Virus record (IMG/VR): IMGVR_UViG_3300045912_000463
Location: 1 to 40,515 of that record
DNA length: 40,515 nucleotides
From: a virus
Direction: 5' to 3' (one strand)
The position numbers were made by a program, and so were the translations under genes. Below the pieces are notes generated by a model. It did no database searches. It saw nothing but the letters and a program-made list of their open reading frames with translations, and was not told where the DNA came from. Within the stretch, counting starts at the first letter, position 1, and each line of letters begins with the position of its first letter. Below are positions 29,307-37,570 of this stretch, in pieces.

Positions 29307-30717
29307 ACTGCCTGGGGTGTACCCCGAGCTGCAGGATGGCGGCCTGGGAGCGGTCGCGCCGTCCGGCGAAGGCCTGCGAGCGATCGTGGGTGTCTCAAGC
29401 GCCGGAGAAGTCAACACGCCCCTCGCCCTCTCCGATCCCGGCCGCGTCAGCGCGCTGCTAGGGACCGGGCCGCTCGCCTCGGCCGTGGCCGACCAGCTTG
29501 CCTTGGGCGGCGGCGTCGTGTACGCCTGCCGGGCAGAGAGCAGCATCGCCGGCTCGGTGACGCCGGACGCGACCAACCCCCCTGAGCCCGCGGTCACGGT
29601 GACGGGCGAGCCGCTCGACAGCTACGCGCTGGTGGTACGGATCGTGACGGCCGGCGAGGTCGGCACGGCCGCGTTCACCTACAGCCTCGACGGCGGCGAC
29701 ACCGTGAGCCGCCCCATCGCCACCGCCAGCAGTTACGACCTGCCAGGCACCGGCCTCACCCTAGCGTTCGCGCCGGGCAGCTACACGGTCGGGCAAATCT
29801 ACCGCTTCGATGCCGCGGCGCCGCAGGCGAGCGTAGCGGACGTACAGGAGGCCGTTCAGGCGCTGCTGGAGGCAAACCTCCTTTACGAGTACATCCACCT
29901 GGCCCAGCCCAGCGACAACGCCATGTGGGCAGCGCTCGAGTCGCTCGCGCTCCAGGCGGAGAACGACTTCCGCTACATCCACTTCCTCGCCGAAGCAGAG
30001 CCGCCAGGCGACGATCCGGATGCTTGGGTCAACACGCTCCTCGCGCAGATCGACGGCTTCGAGGGGCGGAAGGTGCAAGTCGTAAGCACCTACGTCGAGG
30101 CGATCGACACGCTCACCGGACGCAGCATGATTCGCAACGCCGCCAGTCGCATCGGCGCACGCATGAGCCGAGGGCGCGTCAACGAAAACCCCGGCTGGGT
30201 CCAGCGCGGCCCCCTGCCGGGCGTCATCACCGCCGCCCCCTTCGCCAGGACGGACTTCGGCAAGAAGCCCCTCTACAACAACGGCCACGCCCTCGCCCTC
30301 GACCAAGCGGGCTTCACGGCGCTGCACACCATCCCCGGACGCAGCGGCTACTTCGTCGTGGACGGCACCATGGCCGCCTCGCCCACCAGCGACTACCGCA
30401 CGGTGATGAACGTCCGCGTCATGCACAAGGCGGTCACGCAGGTGCGCATGGCGCTCCTCGACTTCGTGCAGCAAGGCGTCGATCCTGTCGACCTCGAGGC
30501 CAGCCTCGCCGATCTGGTGGCACGCGGGAACGCGCCCTTGCGGCTCATGCGAGGCCGCGGCGAGATCGCCCGTGGCCGCGTGGTGATTCCGCCTGGTCAG
30601 GACATCCTCGCCAGCAAGCGGCTCACCGTGAGGGTGCGGATCGTTCCCTTCGGGTTCCTGAGAGAGATCGGCCTCGACATCGGCTTCGAGAACCCCTTCC
30701 TCGCCGCAGCGGCCTAA
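29299..30717 (+). CDS. Contractile tail sheath protein, Mu gpL-like
   Basis: 472 residues, DUF2586-type: MDRLPGVYPELQDGGLGAVAPSGEGLRAIVGVSSAGEVNTPLALSDPGRVSALLGTGPLASAVADQLALGGGVVYACRA at the N-terminus, and the closing SKRLTVRVRIVPFGFLREIGLDIGFENPF. The presence of a sheath gene shows that the virion is a myovirus. Confidence 0.93.
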   Translation: MDRLPGVYPELQDGGLGAVAPSGEGLRAIVGVSSAGEVNTPLALSDPGRVSALLGTGPLASAVADQLALGGGVVYACRAESSIAGSVTPDATNPPEPAVTVTGEPLDSYALVVRIVTAGEVGTAAFTYSLDGGDTVSRPIATASSYDLPGTGLTLAFAPGSYTVGQIYRFDAAAPQASVADVQEAVQALLEANLLYEYIHLAQPSDNAMWAALESLALQAENDFRYIHFLAEAEPPGDDPDAWVNTLLAQIDGFEGRKVQVVSTYVEAIDTLTGRSMIRNAASRIGARMSRGRVNENPGWVQRGPLPGVITAAPFARTDFGKKPLYNNGHALALDQAGFTALHTIPGRSGYFVVDGTMAASPTSDYRTVMNVRVMHKAVTQVRMALLDFVQQGVDPVDLEASLADLVARGNAPLRLMRGRGEIARGRVVIPPGQDILASKRLTVRVRIVPFGFLREIGLDIGFENPFLAAAA

Positions 30718-30729
30718 CGAGGTGAAGTG

Positions 30730-31167
30730 ATGATCAACGGCAAGAGTTACGACTGGGAAGCAGTCACGATCAAGCTGCCCCACGGCACGCTGTACGACGT
30801 GGAAAGCATCGAGTACGAAGACAGCAGCCCCGTGAGGCGCGTCTACGGCAAAGGCCGCCGCCCGCGCGGCTACTCGCAGGGAAACGAGGAAGCGAGCGGC
30901 AAGCTGGTCATGCGCCGCGAAGAGTTCAACCGGCTCGTCGCCGACGCGGGCGAGGCGGGGCACAAAGGCATCGCGCCCTTCGAGATCACCGCCTCCTACG
31001 CGAACCAAGACCAACCGACCACCACCGACACCTTGCGCTCGTGCAAGTTCGTGACCACCAAGACCGGCGCCTCCCAGGACGACGAGAGCATCGAGGTCGA
31101 ACTCGATTTCGTGATCCTCGACGGCATCAACTGGGGAGGCTTCGACAGCTTCCAGGAGGGTGAATGA
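30730..31167 (+). CDS. Tail tube protein, Mu gpM-like
   Basis: 145 residues: INGKSYDWEAVTIKLPHGTLYDVESIEYEDSSPVRRVYGKGRRPRGYSQGNEEASGKLVMRREEFNRLV...SIEVELDFVILDGINW is the usual tube pattern. I chose the ATG at 30730; a GTG one codon earlier is possible. It is followed directly by the tail chaperone gene, as in all contractile phages of this type. Confidence 0.9.
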   Translation: MINGKSYDWEAVTIKLPHGTLYDVESIEYEDSSPVRRVYGKGRRPRGYSQGNEEASGKLVMRREEFNRLVADAGEAGHKGIAPFEITASYANQDQPTTTDTLRSCKFVTTKTGASQDDESIEVELDFVILDGINWGGFDSFQEGE

Positions 31168-31472
31168 TGAGCGAAGACAAGGCTAAGCCGCTGCCGGCGA
31201 CCAGCGCCAAGGTCGGCTACACCATCAGCTTCGACGAGGGCACCTTCCGCTTCGTCAAGCCCAAGCTGGCCGATCTCGACCGCTACCTGGCCAAGGTGAG
31301 CCGCAGCGCCGCCACGGCGGGGAGGCAGTTCACCACGCAACTTTGCGTGCCGGAAGATCGCGAGCGCTGGATCGCCCTTCTCGACGTCGCGCCTGGCCGC
31401 GCGACGCCCGTCGTCGACACGATCATGGAGGACATGGGGTTTATGGGGGAGGCGGTAGTGCTCCCCAACTGA
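31164..31472 (+). CDS. Tail assembly chaperone, short form
   Basis: 102 residues (VGYTISFDEGTFRFVKPKLADLDRYLAKVSRSAATAGRQFTTQLCVPEDRERWIALLDVAPGRATPVVDTIMEDMGFMGEAVVLPN). Position between tube and tape measure is diagnostic of the G-type chaperone (gp41 in Mu). It would bind tape-measure protein during tail assembly. Confidence 0.85.
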   Translation: MMSEDKAKPLPATSAKVGYTISFDEGTFRFVKPKLADLDRYLAKVSRSAATAGRQFTTQLCVPEDRERWIALLDVAPGRATPVVDTIMEDMGFMGEAVVLPN

Positions 31473-31633
31473 CCGGGGAGCTGAGCACCTTGGGCGCCTA
31501 CCGGGCGCTCGTCATGCACTACCTTCACATCACGCCGAGCGACGACGTGAGCGAGTTCTTGGAGCAAGCCAACATGGCGCTCTGGATCGAAAAGCGCCTC
31601 AATCCGAAACCCACCAAAAAGGGCCGGGATTGA
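31164..31633 (+). CDS. Tail assembly chaperone, -1 frameshift product
   Basis: A -1 shift near the end of the short form joins it to ...QLTGELSTLGAYRALVMHYLHITPSDDVSEFLEQANMALWIEKRLNPKPTKKGRD, which has no start of its own. Candidate slip points are ATG-GGG-GAG at about 31443-31451 (run of five G) and CTC-CCC-AAC just before the stop. Frameshifted G-T chaperones are conserved in long-tailed phages. Confidence 0.75.
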
Positions 31634-31641
31634 CCCGGCCC
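31616..31641 (-). terminator. Terminator for the minus-strand moron
   Basis: GGGCCGGG (31621-31628) and CCCGGCCC (31634-31641) form a perfect 8-bp stem with a 5-nt loop. On the minus strand the stem is followed by TTTTT (31616-31620), a textbook intrinsic terminator 12 bp beyond the stop of the gene at 31653. It also spans the stop codon of the plus-strand chaperone. Confidence 0.85.
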
Positions 31642-31652
31642 TGAAATCCGCG

Positions 31653-32255
31653 TCAAGGCAAAGCTGGGACGGATTCATGCACACAGTACATGAACCAACC
31701 GCTTCCAGCGTCGCCAGGACTATCAGCCCGACTTAGCGAGATTGACATATGAAAATCGGGAGGGGCCTCCGACCGGAAATCGAAGCGTACCATCTTCTCG
31801 AAAGGGCCGTGTCGCCAAACCCAACGTCCGGACTCCCAACGCTCGAAGATCTCGCTCCAGCGCTCATGCTGCCACGCAGCCAAGCCTTCGCGCACTTCGT
31901 CGGTTGCGTTGAGGCAAAGGGACAAAATAGAGCCCTGTGCCAGCCCTAGCGCAAACATCACCTCCTCATGCTCTGGGCGCACATCGCTACTAACCTCTAC
32001 ACGCTCGATGAATCGCTTCCCAGGCTGGTTATAGATAGACCATTCCACGCCCACGAGCCGTCCTTCGCTCGTGACCATTTCTGAGCTATACACACGCATA
32101 TTTTCCGCCTGGCCGACAAGCTCGTAGCTATATAAGCCATACCCTTCGCGTTCGTATACCAACCGTAACAGCGACAGCAGCTCGACTTCACGAAACTCCT
32201 GACCCGTAGCAAACGACGCCAACAGGGCGAATAAAGCCATCATCAAGACGCGCAT
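31653..32255 (-). CDS. Exported moron protein of unknown function
   Basis: About 200 residues from the ATG at 32255, preceded by GGAGGGAG; an ATG 6 codons earlier is less likely. A signal peptide (MRVLMMALFALLASFATGQ) is followed by a mixed alpha/beta domain (GYGLYSYELVGQAENMRVYSSEMVTSEGRLVGVEWSIYNQPGKRF...FHMSISLSRADSPGDAGSGWFMYCVHESVP). It is minus-strand between the plus-strand chaperone and tape measure genes. With its own -10 box and terminator it is a classic moron, expected in lysogens. Envelope change or exclusion are possible roles. Confidence 0.8.
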   Translation of the reverse strand: MRVLMMALFALLASFATGQEFREVELLSLLRLVYEREGYGLYSYELVGQAENMRVYSSEMVTSEGRLVGVEWSIYNQPGKRFIERVEVSSDVRPEHEEVMFALGLAQGSILSLCLNATDEVREGLAAWQHERWSEIFERWESGRWVWRHGPFEKMVRFDFRSEAPPDFHMSISLSRADSPGDAGSGWFMYCVHESVPALP

Positions 32256-32272
32256 TTTCTCCCTCCACTCCA

Positions 32273-32278
32273 AGTATA
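32273..32278 (-). promoter_or_regulatory. -10 element of the moron promoter
   Basis: TATACT on the minus strand lies 17 nt upstream of the ATG at 32255. The -35 is weak (TGTTCA at 17 bp). The leader contains GGAGGGAG, so this gene is not leaderless. Confidence 0.5.
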
Positions 32279-32294
32279 GCGAAGGCGGTGCGTC

Positions 32295-34841
32295 ATGAAC
32301 AGGAAATTCGACCTCCAGGTCTTGATCGACCTGGTCGACCGCCTGAGCGGCCCCATGAAGATGCCGCTGCAGCGCATGCAGCAGCTAGAGATTCAGGCGC
32401 AGCGCACGAGCCTGGGCCTGGATCGCATGCTGACGGGCGCTAAGTTCATGGCCGCCGGCGCCGCGTTGGCACTGCCCCTTGCCAAGATGGTGAAAGACGC
32501 CTCCGATGGTGAGGAGTCCCTCTCCAAACTCAGGCGCGTGTTTGGAGATCACGCCGCCGAGGTCGAGCGCTGGGCGTCACGCAGCGTACGGGCGTTCGGC
32601 CTTAACAACCAAGCGACACTCGAGTATGCCGGCACGCTCGGCAACCTCTTCACCGCCATGCGCATCGACCGTGGTCGAGCGGCCGAAATGAGCACCGAGC
32701 TGATTCAGCTTGCGGGCGACATGGCATCGTTCCACAACAGTACGATCCCCGAGGCGCTGGACGCGCTGCGGTCCGGCCTCACAGGCGCCACCATGCCGCT
32801 GCGCCGCTACGGGATCAACCTCAGCGAGGCGCAGATCCAGCAACAGGCGCTGAGTTTGGGCCTGGCACGCACGGCAAAGGAGATGACGCCGGCCATCCGG
32901 GCGCAAGCGACCTTTGCCCTGATCATGGAGCAATCGCAGAACGTCCTCGGCGACTACGCGAAGACGCAAGACGGCCTAGCGAACTCCGCACGAGCACTCC
33001 GCGAAGCCCTCTCGGACACGGCCGGCATTCTGGGCGAGCACCTGCTTCCCTTCGCTGCCGCAGGCATGAGGGTCATGCGGGAGCTGGTGCTACGCTTCAA
33101 CGAGTTCGCTCAGGCAAATCCCTTGCTGGCACGCATGCTCATGCTCTCCACAGGGGCGTTGGCGGTACTGCTCACCTTGGTCGGTGGCGGGATCGTCACG
33201 CTCGGCGTGATGACAATCCTCTTGGCGCAGGCTCGCAAAGGACTCATCCTCATGGGCTTCGCCAGCACGGAGGCCGCCGCCAGGCAGAACGTCTTGCAAC
33301 TGGCCTTGACGGGCACGGCCGCTCGCCTGCGGGCCCTGTACCAGCGCCTGGTACTTGCTGGGGCCGCGTCCGTCGCGTCGGCCGCTCAGTTCGATTTGAT
33401 GGAAGCCCGCCTGGGGCGTTTGCGCTTAGCCTTGCGGGCAGCCACGCTGGCCACCTGGCGCTTTACGGTGGCCCTGCTCGCCAATCCGATCTTCTTGAAG
33501 GCGACGCTTATCACCGCGGCGGTGGCGGGCATTCTTGCGATCGGCGTAGCGTTCGTCCGTGCCTATCGCAGCTCCGACGAGTTCCGCCGACGGATCTTGG
33601 CCTCGATACGCCCGCTCACCACAGCATGGGATCGCCTGAGGGCGCAGATCGCGTCTCTGGGTAGGCTGTTCACGCCCCTTGGCGACGCGATCGGACGTTG
33701 GACGTCAGGCTTGGCTAACGCCCGGAGGATATTTAGCGACTTCCTCGCCAGCCTCGCCTTCGGTTTGGGCTTCATCGTGGGCCTGACGGTAGGCAGCTTC
33801 GCCTTGGTGCTGGCCATCGTGCTCGACTCCTTCAGGAGGATGCTGCTAGGGGCCGAAGGCGGCATCAACATCCTGGTTGGGCTCTTCACTGGAGATCTCG
33901 ACCGGGTACGACTTGGCACCCAGCAGACCTTCGATAGCCTGCACCCTCTGGTGAGGAGCGCCCTACGTCGCATGGGGATATCGTCAGAGCAGGCCTGGCA
34001 GTGGATTCACCGCGAAACCTCTCGCGCTTGGCTTGGAATTCAGGGGTCCATCACTAGATTCCTGTCCTGGGCCTCCGGCGTGCCAGGGAGCGTCAAAGGC
34101 TGGTTTACCGGCCTGTGGGACGACCTGCAAGACCACACCAGCGTCGTCATGCAGTGGCTGGAAGGGCGCATCAACACGGCACGGATGACGCTGAATGGGT
34201 ATTGGGAACTGATCAAGGAGGCCCCCGGTAACGTCTGGGACATCTTGCGTCGCAACACCGAGGAGATGCTCGAGTGGTTCTCTACGCTGCCTCAACGCTT
34301 CCTCGACGAGGCCACGCGCATCGGCTCGTCAATCGTCGAGGGGATCGCCGAAGGTATCGAATCCGCACGTCGCGCGCTCGGTAGTGCGGGAGATTGGATC
34401 TACTCCAATACCGTGGGGCGGTTCCGTCAGGACATCGATGCTCGCAGCCCCTCTCGGGTGTTTGCTCGCCTCGGGGCCGCAATCCCCCAAGGTATAGGCC
34501 TTGGGATCGCCAAAGACGGCGCAGCGGCAGCACAAGCGATGAGGCGGGTGACGGCGGCGATCATGGCTGCGGCGAGCCTTTCTGCTCCCGCCACGAGTGT
34601 GTCTGCTCCCGCCGGTGTTCGTCCACCTATCGAGGTTTCGGCGCCGCGCCTGGTCGCCCCGCCCCCCCTTGAAAGTGACAAGGCGGCACGAGACGATGTC
34701 CCTTCGCCTCAGCGCGGGGATGCGGCAACCCGCGGCAACACTTTCAACTTCCCCAACGCCACCTTCGTACTACCCGAGTTCAAGACGAAAGACGAGTTCC
34801 TGGAGGTGATAGCGATGCTTATGGAGGAGTTCGGCGAATGA
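32295..34841 (+). CDS. Tail tape measure protein
   Basis: 848 residues. The N-terminal half resembles the phage tape-measure core (LGLDRMLTGAKFMAAGAALALPLAKMVKDASDGEESLSKLRRVFGDHAAEVERWASRSVRAFGLNNQATLEYAGTLGNLFTAM). Hydrophobic segments near residues 285-315, 390-420 and 490-520 would enter the membrane. The C-terminal third (FLDEATRIGSSIVEGIAEGIESARRALGSAGDWIYSNTVGRFRQDIDARSPSRVFARLGAAIPQGIGLGI) is typical. It sets tail length and helps eject DNA. Confidence 0.95.
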   Translation: MNRKFDLQVLIDLVDRLSGPMKMPLQRMQQLEIQAQRTSLGLDRMLTGAKFMAAGAALALPLAKMVKDASDGEESLSKLRRVFGDHAAEVERWASRSVRAFGLNNQATLEYAGTLGNLFTAMRIDRGRAAEMSTELIQLAGDMASFHNSTIPEALDALRSGLTGATMPLRRYGINLSEAQIQQQALSLGLARTAKEMTPAIRAQATFALIMEQSQNVLGDYAKTQDGLANSARALREALSDTAGILGEHLLPFAAAGMRVMRELVLRFNEFAQANPLLARMLMLSTGALAVLLTLVGGGIVTLGVMTILLAQARKGLILMGFASTEAAARQNVLQLALTGTAARLRALYQRLVLAGAASVASAAQFDLMEARLGRLRLALRAATLATWRFTVALLANPIFLKATLITAAVAGILAIGVAFVRAYRSSDEFRRRILASIRPLTTAWDRLRAQIASLGRLFTPLGDAIGRWTSGLANARRIFSDFLASLAFGLGFIVGLTVGSFALVLAIVLDSFRRMLLGAEGGINILVGLFTGDLDRVRLGTQQTFDSLHPLVRSALRRMGISSEQAWQWIHRETSRAWLGIQGSITRFLSWASGVPGSVKGWFTGLWDDLQDHTSVVMQWLEGRINTARMTLNGYWELIKEAPGNVWDILRRNTEEMLEWFSTLPQRFLDEATRIGSSIVEGIAEGIESARRALGSAGDWIYSNTVGRFRQDIDARSPSRVFARLGAAIPQGIGLGIAKDGAAAAQAMRRVTAAIMAAASLSAPATSVSAPAGVRPPIEVSAPRLVAPPPLESDKAARDDVPSPQRGDAATRGNTFNFPNATFVLPEFKTKDEFLEVIAMLMEEFGE

Positions 34842-35479
34842 GTCAATACCTGAACATCCCCGATGCCGAAGTCATCCGCCTAAGGCGCGTCGACGACTCC
34901 CTACTCGAGCTCCCCGGCATCGTTCAGGATCTCGAGGTTCGCGGCGAGCTCGAGGTGGAAGAGAAGAAGCTCGAGGCGTCATCGCTTGGCTTCAAGCTCA
35001 TCCACGGTTTCAACGACGCCGACGTGAGACTGGTGGCCGTCCTGCTGCCCGGCGACGATGACGTCGAAGCCCAGATCGGCCAGATACAAGAGGCCTTCCA
35101 AAACCTGGACGACCGTGGGGTCGTGCAGCCGCTGCGCGTGATCAATCGCCATCTCGACTCGCGCCGGATCACCTACCTCCTGTTCAAGCGACTGCGTACG
35201 CGAGAAACCTCCGAAGACGACAGCATTTTGGTCGAGATGGACTTCGTGGATTACGCCGCCGCGGCGGCGAGAGAGGAGCGCAAGTTGGCCGCAATGGCCG
35301 CACTAGATCCAGCCGGAGCCGAGGGTGGCAACGGGGGCAACGCGGGCGATGCCGATGGAGAAGGCGCACCCGGTTACATGGGACGGTACGGACTTCAGTT
35401 CTGGGAGGGCTACGAGGCTGGGGCTGCCATACCGGCAGCCGCCATGGAGTGGCTTGGGCTGGAGTACGACGCCGAATGA
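34838..35479 (+). CDS. Baseplate-associated protein in the Mu gp43 position
   Basis: 213 residues with ATGA coupling to the tape measure. The N-terminal beta-rich part (VIRLRRVDDSLLELPGIVQDLEVRGELEVEEKKLEASSLGFKLIHGFNDADVRLVAVLLPGDDD) is followed by a Gly/Asn linker (GAEGGNGGNAGDADGEG). Order suggests a hub or tail-adaptor role like the DNA circulation protein of Mu, although similarity to that family is not evident to me. Confidence 0.65.
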   Translation: MSQYLNIPDAEVIRLRRVDDSLLELPGIVQDLEVRGELEVEEKKLEASSLGFKLIHGFNDADVRLVAVLLPGDDDVEAQIGQIQEAFQNLDDRGVVQPLRVINRHLDSRRITYLLFKRLRTRETSEDDSILVEMDFVDYAAAAAREERKLAAMAALDPAGAEGGNGGNAGDADGEGAPGYMGRYGLQFWEGYEAGAAIPAAAMEWLGLEYDAE

Positions 35480-36204
35480 CGCCCCTGGCTCATCCCGTTG
35501 CCGAGGTGAATGGCGAGGCAGTCGCGTACCTGAGCGTTACCGCCCAGCTGTCGACCCCATGGCGCACTCTGGTGTCGGAAGGCAAGGCGGCAGTCGGTGA
35601 GATTCGGGCGGAGGCGGGTTATCTCACTACCGGCCAGGCCGAGGTGTTCGCTGGCGTGGTCGATGACGCGCGACAGCGAGCTTTGGGAGACGGACGCCTC
35701 GTCGCCCGCAGTCTTCACCCCCTGCGACAGGAGGTCGGCCCGCAAGGCTTTCAGGACGCCGCCTTGGACACGATTCTCCATTGGATTGCCGACCGCATCG
35801 GCATCACGTTGGCCCTTGGGCTCGGAGGCCCCGTGCGGCGTCACTACCTTCTTCCCAAAACGTCCGCGTGGCAGGCGATGCAAGGCGTCTTGCAGGCGTG
35901 GCGCAGTGCTTACGTAGCCATCGAGCTTGACGATGGCCGCCTCTATATCGGACCGGAGGAACTTAGCCCTCACGCTGCCCTGCCACCCCAGGAGAAGCTC
36001 GCGCTGCGCGAGAACGTTTTCGAGTTGCGATTGCGCCGCCACGGCCTCGCCCGCATCGTCACACCGGCCTATCCCTGGCTTCGGGTCGGCCACCGCGTCG
36101 AGGTCGAGCACCCGCTCTTGCACGGAACGGCGCGAATCGTCGAATACGCCCACACCTACGCGATTAAGGACACCACCTCAACATTGGAGGTTGCGCTGGT
36201 ATGA
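35476..36204 (+). CDS. Baseplate hub protein, Mu gp44-like
   Basis: 242 residues from an ATGA-coupled start. It has the hub features: YLTTGQAEVFAGVVDDARQRALGDGRLVARSLHPLRQEV...LPKTSAWQAMQGVLQAWRSAYVAIELDDGRLYIGPEELS...LRLRRHGLARIVTPAYPWLRVGHRVEVEHP. It would form the ring that holds the spike. Confidence 0.75.
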   Translation: MTPLAHPVAEVNGEAVAYLSVTAQLSTPWRTLVSEGKAAVGEIRAEAGYLTTGQAEVFAGVVDDARQRALGDGRLVARSLHPLRQEVGPQGFQDAALDTILHWIADRIGITLALGLGGPVRRHYLLPKTSAWQAMQGVLQAWRSAYVAIELDDGRLYIGPEELSPHAALPPQEKLALRENVFELRLRRHGLARIVTPAYPWLRVGHRVEVEHPLLHGTARIVEYAHTYAIKDTTSTLEVALV

Positions 36205-36971
36205 ACCGCACCGATCTCTTAAGCCGATTCCGGCGCATGATCCTCCACCTCTTCCCCGAACTGGCGGGCACGCATCTGCCGCTCAAGGCCCGCGTGCTCA
36301 GGATAAACTCCTCGACCGGCCGTGTCGGGTTGGCGGACGGGCCTCGGCGCTATAGCGTCGACGTAAAGCCCTTGCACCCAGATGGCGGCGAGGACGAAGG
36401 GCGTCCGGTCATCAAGGACGTGCCGATCGACGTGCCGACCAGTGGGCCGCTCCGAGGCGTTTTCGCTCTCCCGTCCGTGGGAAGCATCGTCAGGATCGGC
36501 TTCTACGGGGGCTCGGCCGCGCATCCGTACGTCGATGGAGTGATACCGGACGGGTGGGAAGTGCCGGCTGTCGAAGAGGGCGAAATCCTCGTCCAACACC
36601 GTAACGGAACCAGGTGGCGTTTCGACGGCGACGGCAATCTGGTCATCCAACTCGCTGAATTGGAAGGTAAGGGTGGCAATGTCGGCCTCGCCCTGAGCAG
36701 CACACAGGGCAACCGGGCCGAGATCAGCGTGAGCGCGAGTGACACCGGTGCGGGCGCCAACCTCACCATTGCGCTCGATGCCCCAAGCGGCGGCGCCCTA
36801 TCGGTCGTTTGCAAAGGCAACGCCCAGATTCAGACCGAGAAGGACGCAAACATCTATGCCGGCGGCACGGTCAATCTCGGCGGGGCTAATGGGAAGGCGA
36901 TCGTCAGGGATGGAGACTCGGTCGTGAATGGCGTCGTCGTCGCCACGACCCAGAAGGGATTTTGCACATGA
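36201..36971 (+). CDS. Baseplate spike, Mu gp45-like
   Basis: 256 residues. An OB-like region (LKARVLRINSSTGRVGLADGPRRYSVDVKPL...IVRIGFYGGSAAHPYVDGVIPDGW) leads to a beta-helical spike (GTRWRFDGDGNLVIQLAELEG...ANLTIALDAPSGGALSVVCKGNAQIQTEKDANIYAGGTVNLGG). The gene product would pierce the outer envelope. I do not see the HxH iron-binding tip motif in the last residues (KGFCT). Confidence 0.85.
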   Translation: MNRTDLLSRFRRMILHLFPELAGTHLPLKARVLRINSSTGRVGLADGPRRYSVDVKPLHPDGGEDEGRPVIKDVPIDVPTSGPLRGVFALPSVGSIVRIGFYGGSAAHPYVDGVIPDGWEVPAVEEGEILVQHRNGTRWRFDGDGNLVIQLAELEGKGGNVGLALSSTQGNRAEISVSASDTGAGANLTIALDAPSGGALSVVCKGNAQIQTEKDANIYAGGTVNLGGANGKAIVRDGDSVVNGVVVATTQKGFCT

Positions 36972-37570
36972 TTCGCGACGCGCATTGGCGCGATGGCGAC
37001 TTCACGGTCGGCCCTGGGGGCGATTTGGCGCTCGCCACAAACCTGGATGTGGTCAGGCAGGATCTCGTGGCGCGGCTTACCAGCCCACGAGGGTCGCACT
37101 GGGCGTTCCCGACGGAGGGCATCGATGTCCGCAAGTTCGTGAACGCCACCGCCGACACCATCACGCTCCTGGAGCTGCGGCAGGACGTCGAGCTTGAAGT
37201 CGAACGAGACGCCCGCGTCGAGAAGGCCAAGGCCGCCGTCGCAACCAGGGATTTGAGATCCGGCCACATACACGTCAAGGCGCGCATATCGCGCGGCGCG
37301 GCCACGGCCATGCAGGCTCGAGCGAGGGAGCCTTCCGCGCTCGACTTCACGATCCCGCTTGTCTTGCCGCAGTTCGGTGTCCTCTTTTTGGTGGGGGAAG
37401 GCCCCAGCTACTTCGAGATCTTCACCAATTCACCCGCGTTCCTCATCGATGGTGGCGACTACGTGGAAATCGTCAATCTCGACCCTGCTTCCTTCAGCGA
37501 GTCGGTTGAAGCCCTTGACGTGGCCGGCGACCTCTACGAGGTCTCGGTCGTCATCCTGGAGGTGTCCTGA
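36968..37570 (+). CDS. Baseplate wedge protein, Mu gp46-like
   Basis: 200 residues from an ATGA-coupled start. The N-terminal part matches the gp25/gp46 wedge family (LALATNLDVVRQDLVARLTSPRGSHWAFPTEGIDVRKFVNATADTITLLELRQDVELEVERDARVEKAKAAV). It is longer than Mu gp46; the extra C-terminal beta region (ALDFTIPLVLPQFGVLFLVGEGPSYFEIFTNSPAFLIDGGDYVEIV) is of unknown role. Confidence 0.85.
   Translation: MIRDAHWRDGDFTVGPGGDLALATNLDVVRQDLVARLTSPRGSHWAFPTEGIDVRKFVNATADTITLLELRQDVELEVERDARVEKAKAAVATRDLRSGHIHVKARISRGAATAMQARAREPSALDFTIPLVLPQFGVLFLVGEGPSYFEIFTNSPAFLIDGGDYVEIVNLDPASFSESVEALDVAGDLYEVSVVILEVS

Noticed and set aside
29761-31014. Minus-strand open frame of 417 codons opposite sheath and tube genes
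   Set aside because: Antisense shadow across two conserved genes; no initiation signal.
36201-36971. Iron-tipped spike (HxH motif)
   Set aside because: The C-terminus lacks the paired histidines, so only the general spike call is kept.
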